Origin: Actinomycetota bacterium
Lineage (GTDB): Bacteria; Actinomycetota; Thermoleophilia; Solirubrobacterales; 70-9
Length of the DNA stretch: 5,654 nucleotides
Reading direction: 5' to 3'
Assembly (NCBI GenBank): GCA_005884305.1
Contig: VAYL01000210.1
Span: 2,305 to 7,958, forward strand
A program made the translations under genes and the position numbers. Numbering within the stretch: the stretch's first letter is position 1; every line of letters begins with the position of its first letter. The notes below the pieces were generated by a model, which saw nothing but the letters and a program-made list of their open reading frames with translations, did no database searches and had not been told where the DNA came from. Of this stretch, positions 5,386 to 5,654 are shown one piece after another.

Positions 5386-5654
5386 ATGCCCGCTGACGCC
5401 AAGAACGGCAACGGCGCCGATGGCGGTGACGCATCGATGACCATCGACGAGCTGGCTCGCCGGACGGGGATGACGGTGCGGAACATCCGCGCGCACCAGT
5501 CGCGCGGGCTGGTGCCGCCGCCCGAGGTCAAAGGGCGCACGGGGTACTACGGGGATGAGCACGTCTCCCGAATCGAGCTGATCAAGGAGCTTCAGGCCGA
5601 CGGGTTCAACCTCGAGTCAATCCGAAAGCTGCTGGAGGGGGCGGGTGGGTCGAG
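5386..5654 (+). CDS. MerR-family transcriptional regulator, cut by the window end
   Basis: This is a DNA-binding regulator of the MerR winged-helix class. Such proteins act as dimers on dyads in promoters and often regulate their own gene and a divergent neighbour. The visible 89 residues hold a low-complexity N-terminus (1-17, rich in Gly, Ala, Asp, Asn), then the HTH MTIDELARRTGMTVRNIRAH (18-37). Next come QSRGLVPPP (38-46), the wing GRTGYYGDEHVSRIELIKEL (50-69), and GFNLESIRKLLEG (73-85). The effector-binding C-terminal part lies beyond the window, so the ligand class cannot be told. Start choice is uncertain. ATG 5386 lacks a Shine-Dalgarno and may be leaderless. ATG 5437 (M18) sits right at the HTH. 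ATG 5356 lies inside the palindrome and is unlikely. The gene is divergent from the membrane protein, its probable target. Confidence 0.88.
   Translation, partial: MPADAKNGNGADGGDASMTIDELARRTGMTVRNIRAHQSRGLVPPPEVKGRTGYYGDEHVSRIELIKELQADGFNLESIRKLLEGAGGS

Noticed and set aside
5309..5434. A 42-codon N-terminal extension of the membrane protein
   Set aside because: It is Arg-rich at the start, overlaps the first codons of merR and runs across the palindrome. The hydrophobic N-terminus begins at ATG 5308.

Overview
The window is high-GC DNA with strong G/C bias at third codon positions, densely packed genes and several GTG starts. This suggests an actinobacterium. An archaeal-type (MptA-like) GTP cyclohydrolase next to a primary-type sigma factor and pgsA makes me think of the Thermoleophilia/Solirubrobacterales, but that placement is inference and was not tested by search. 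No rRNA, tRNA, CRISPR array, insertion sequence or phage gene was seen.

Layout. Positions 71-667 (+) encode PgsA, the phosphatidylglycerophosphate synthase of phospholipid synthesis. It converges on an mptA/folE2-type GTP cyclohydrolase gene (minus strand, 1713 down to 707). That gene is split into two frames: a recognisable N-terminus with a good ribosome binding site (1713 to about 1585) and the catalytic body (1528-707), with a break at about 1544-1584. Divergent from it, after a 228-bp intergenic region, is a sigma-70 factor of RpoD/SigA type (1942-3099, +) with a clear Shine-Dalgarno. Its stop lies only 4 bp from the stop of a small minus-strand coiled-coil gene (3448-3104).

The right half looks like one regulatory unit. 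A divergent MerR-family regulator (5386 to the window end, +) faces a large polytopic membrane protein (5308-3455, -), which is followed after 6 bp by the coiled-coil gene. The roughly 75 bp between merR and the membrane gene hold a 24-bp imperfect palindrome plus a third copy of its half-site (consensus TGTNNCATC). I infer that the MerR protein controls itself and the membrane protein/coiled-coil pair through these sites. The membrane protein carries two similar Asp/Trp-His...Gly-x-Asp...Pro-x-His motifs in its membrane part and an extracytoplasmic beta-rich domain resembling YtkA/FixH/CopC-type modules. I do not recognise a characterised function. This MerR, membrane protein and coiled-coil cassette is the best candidate here for something undescribed; the left half is housekeeping apart from the broken mptA.
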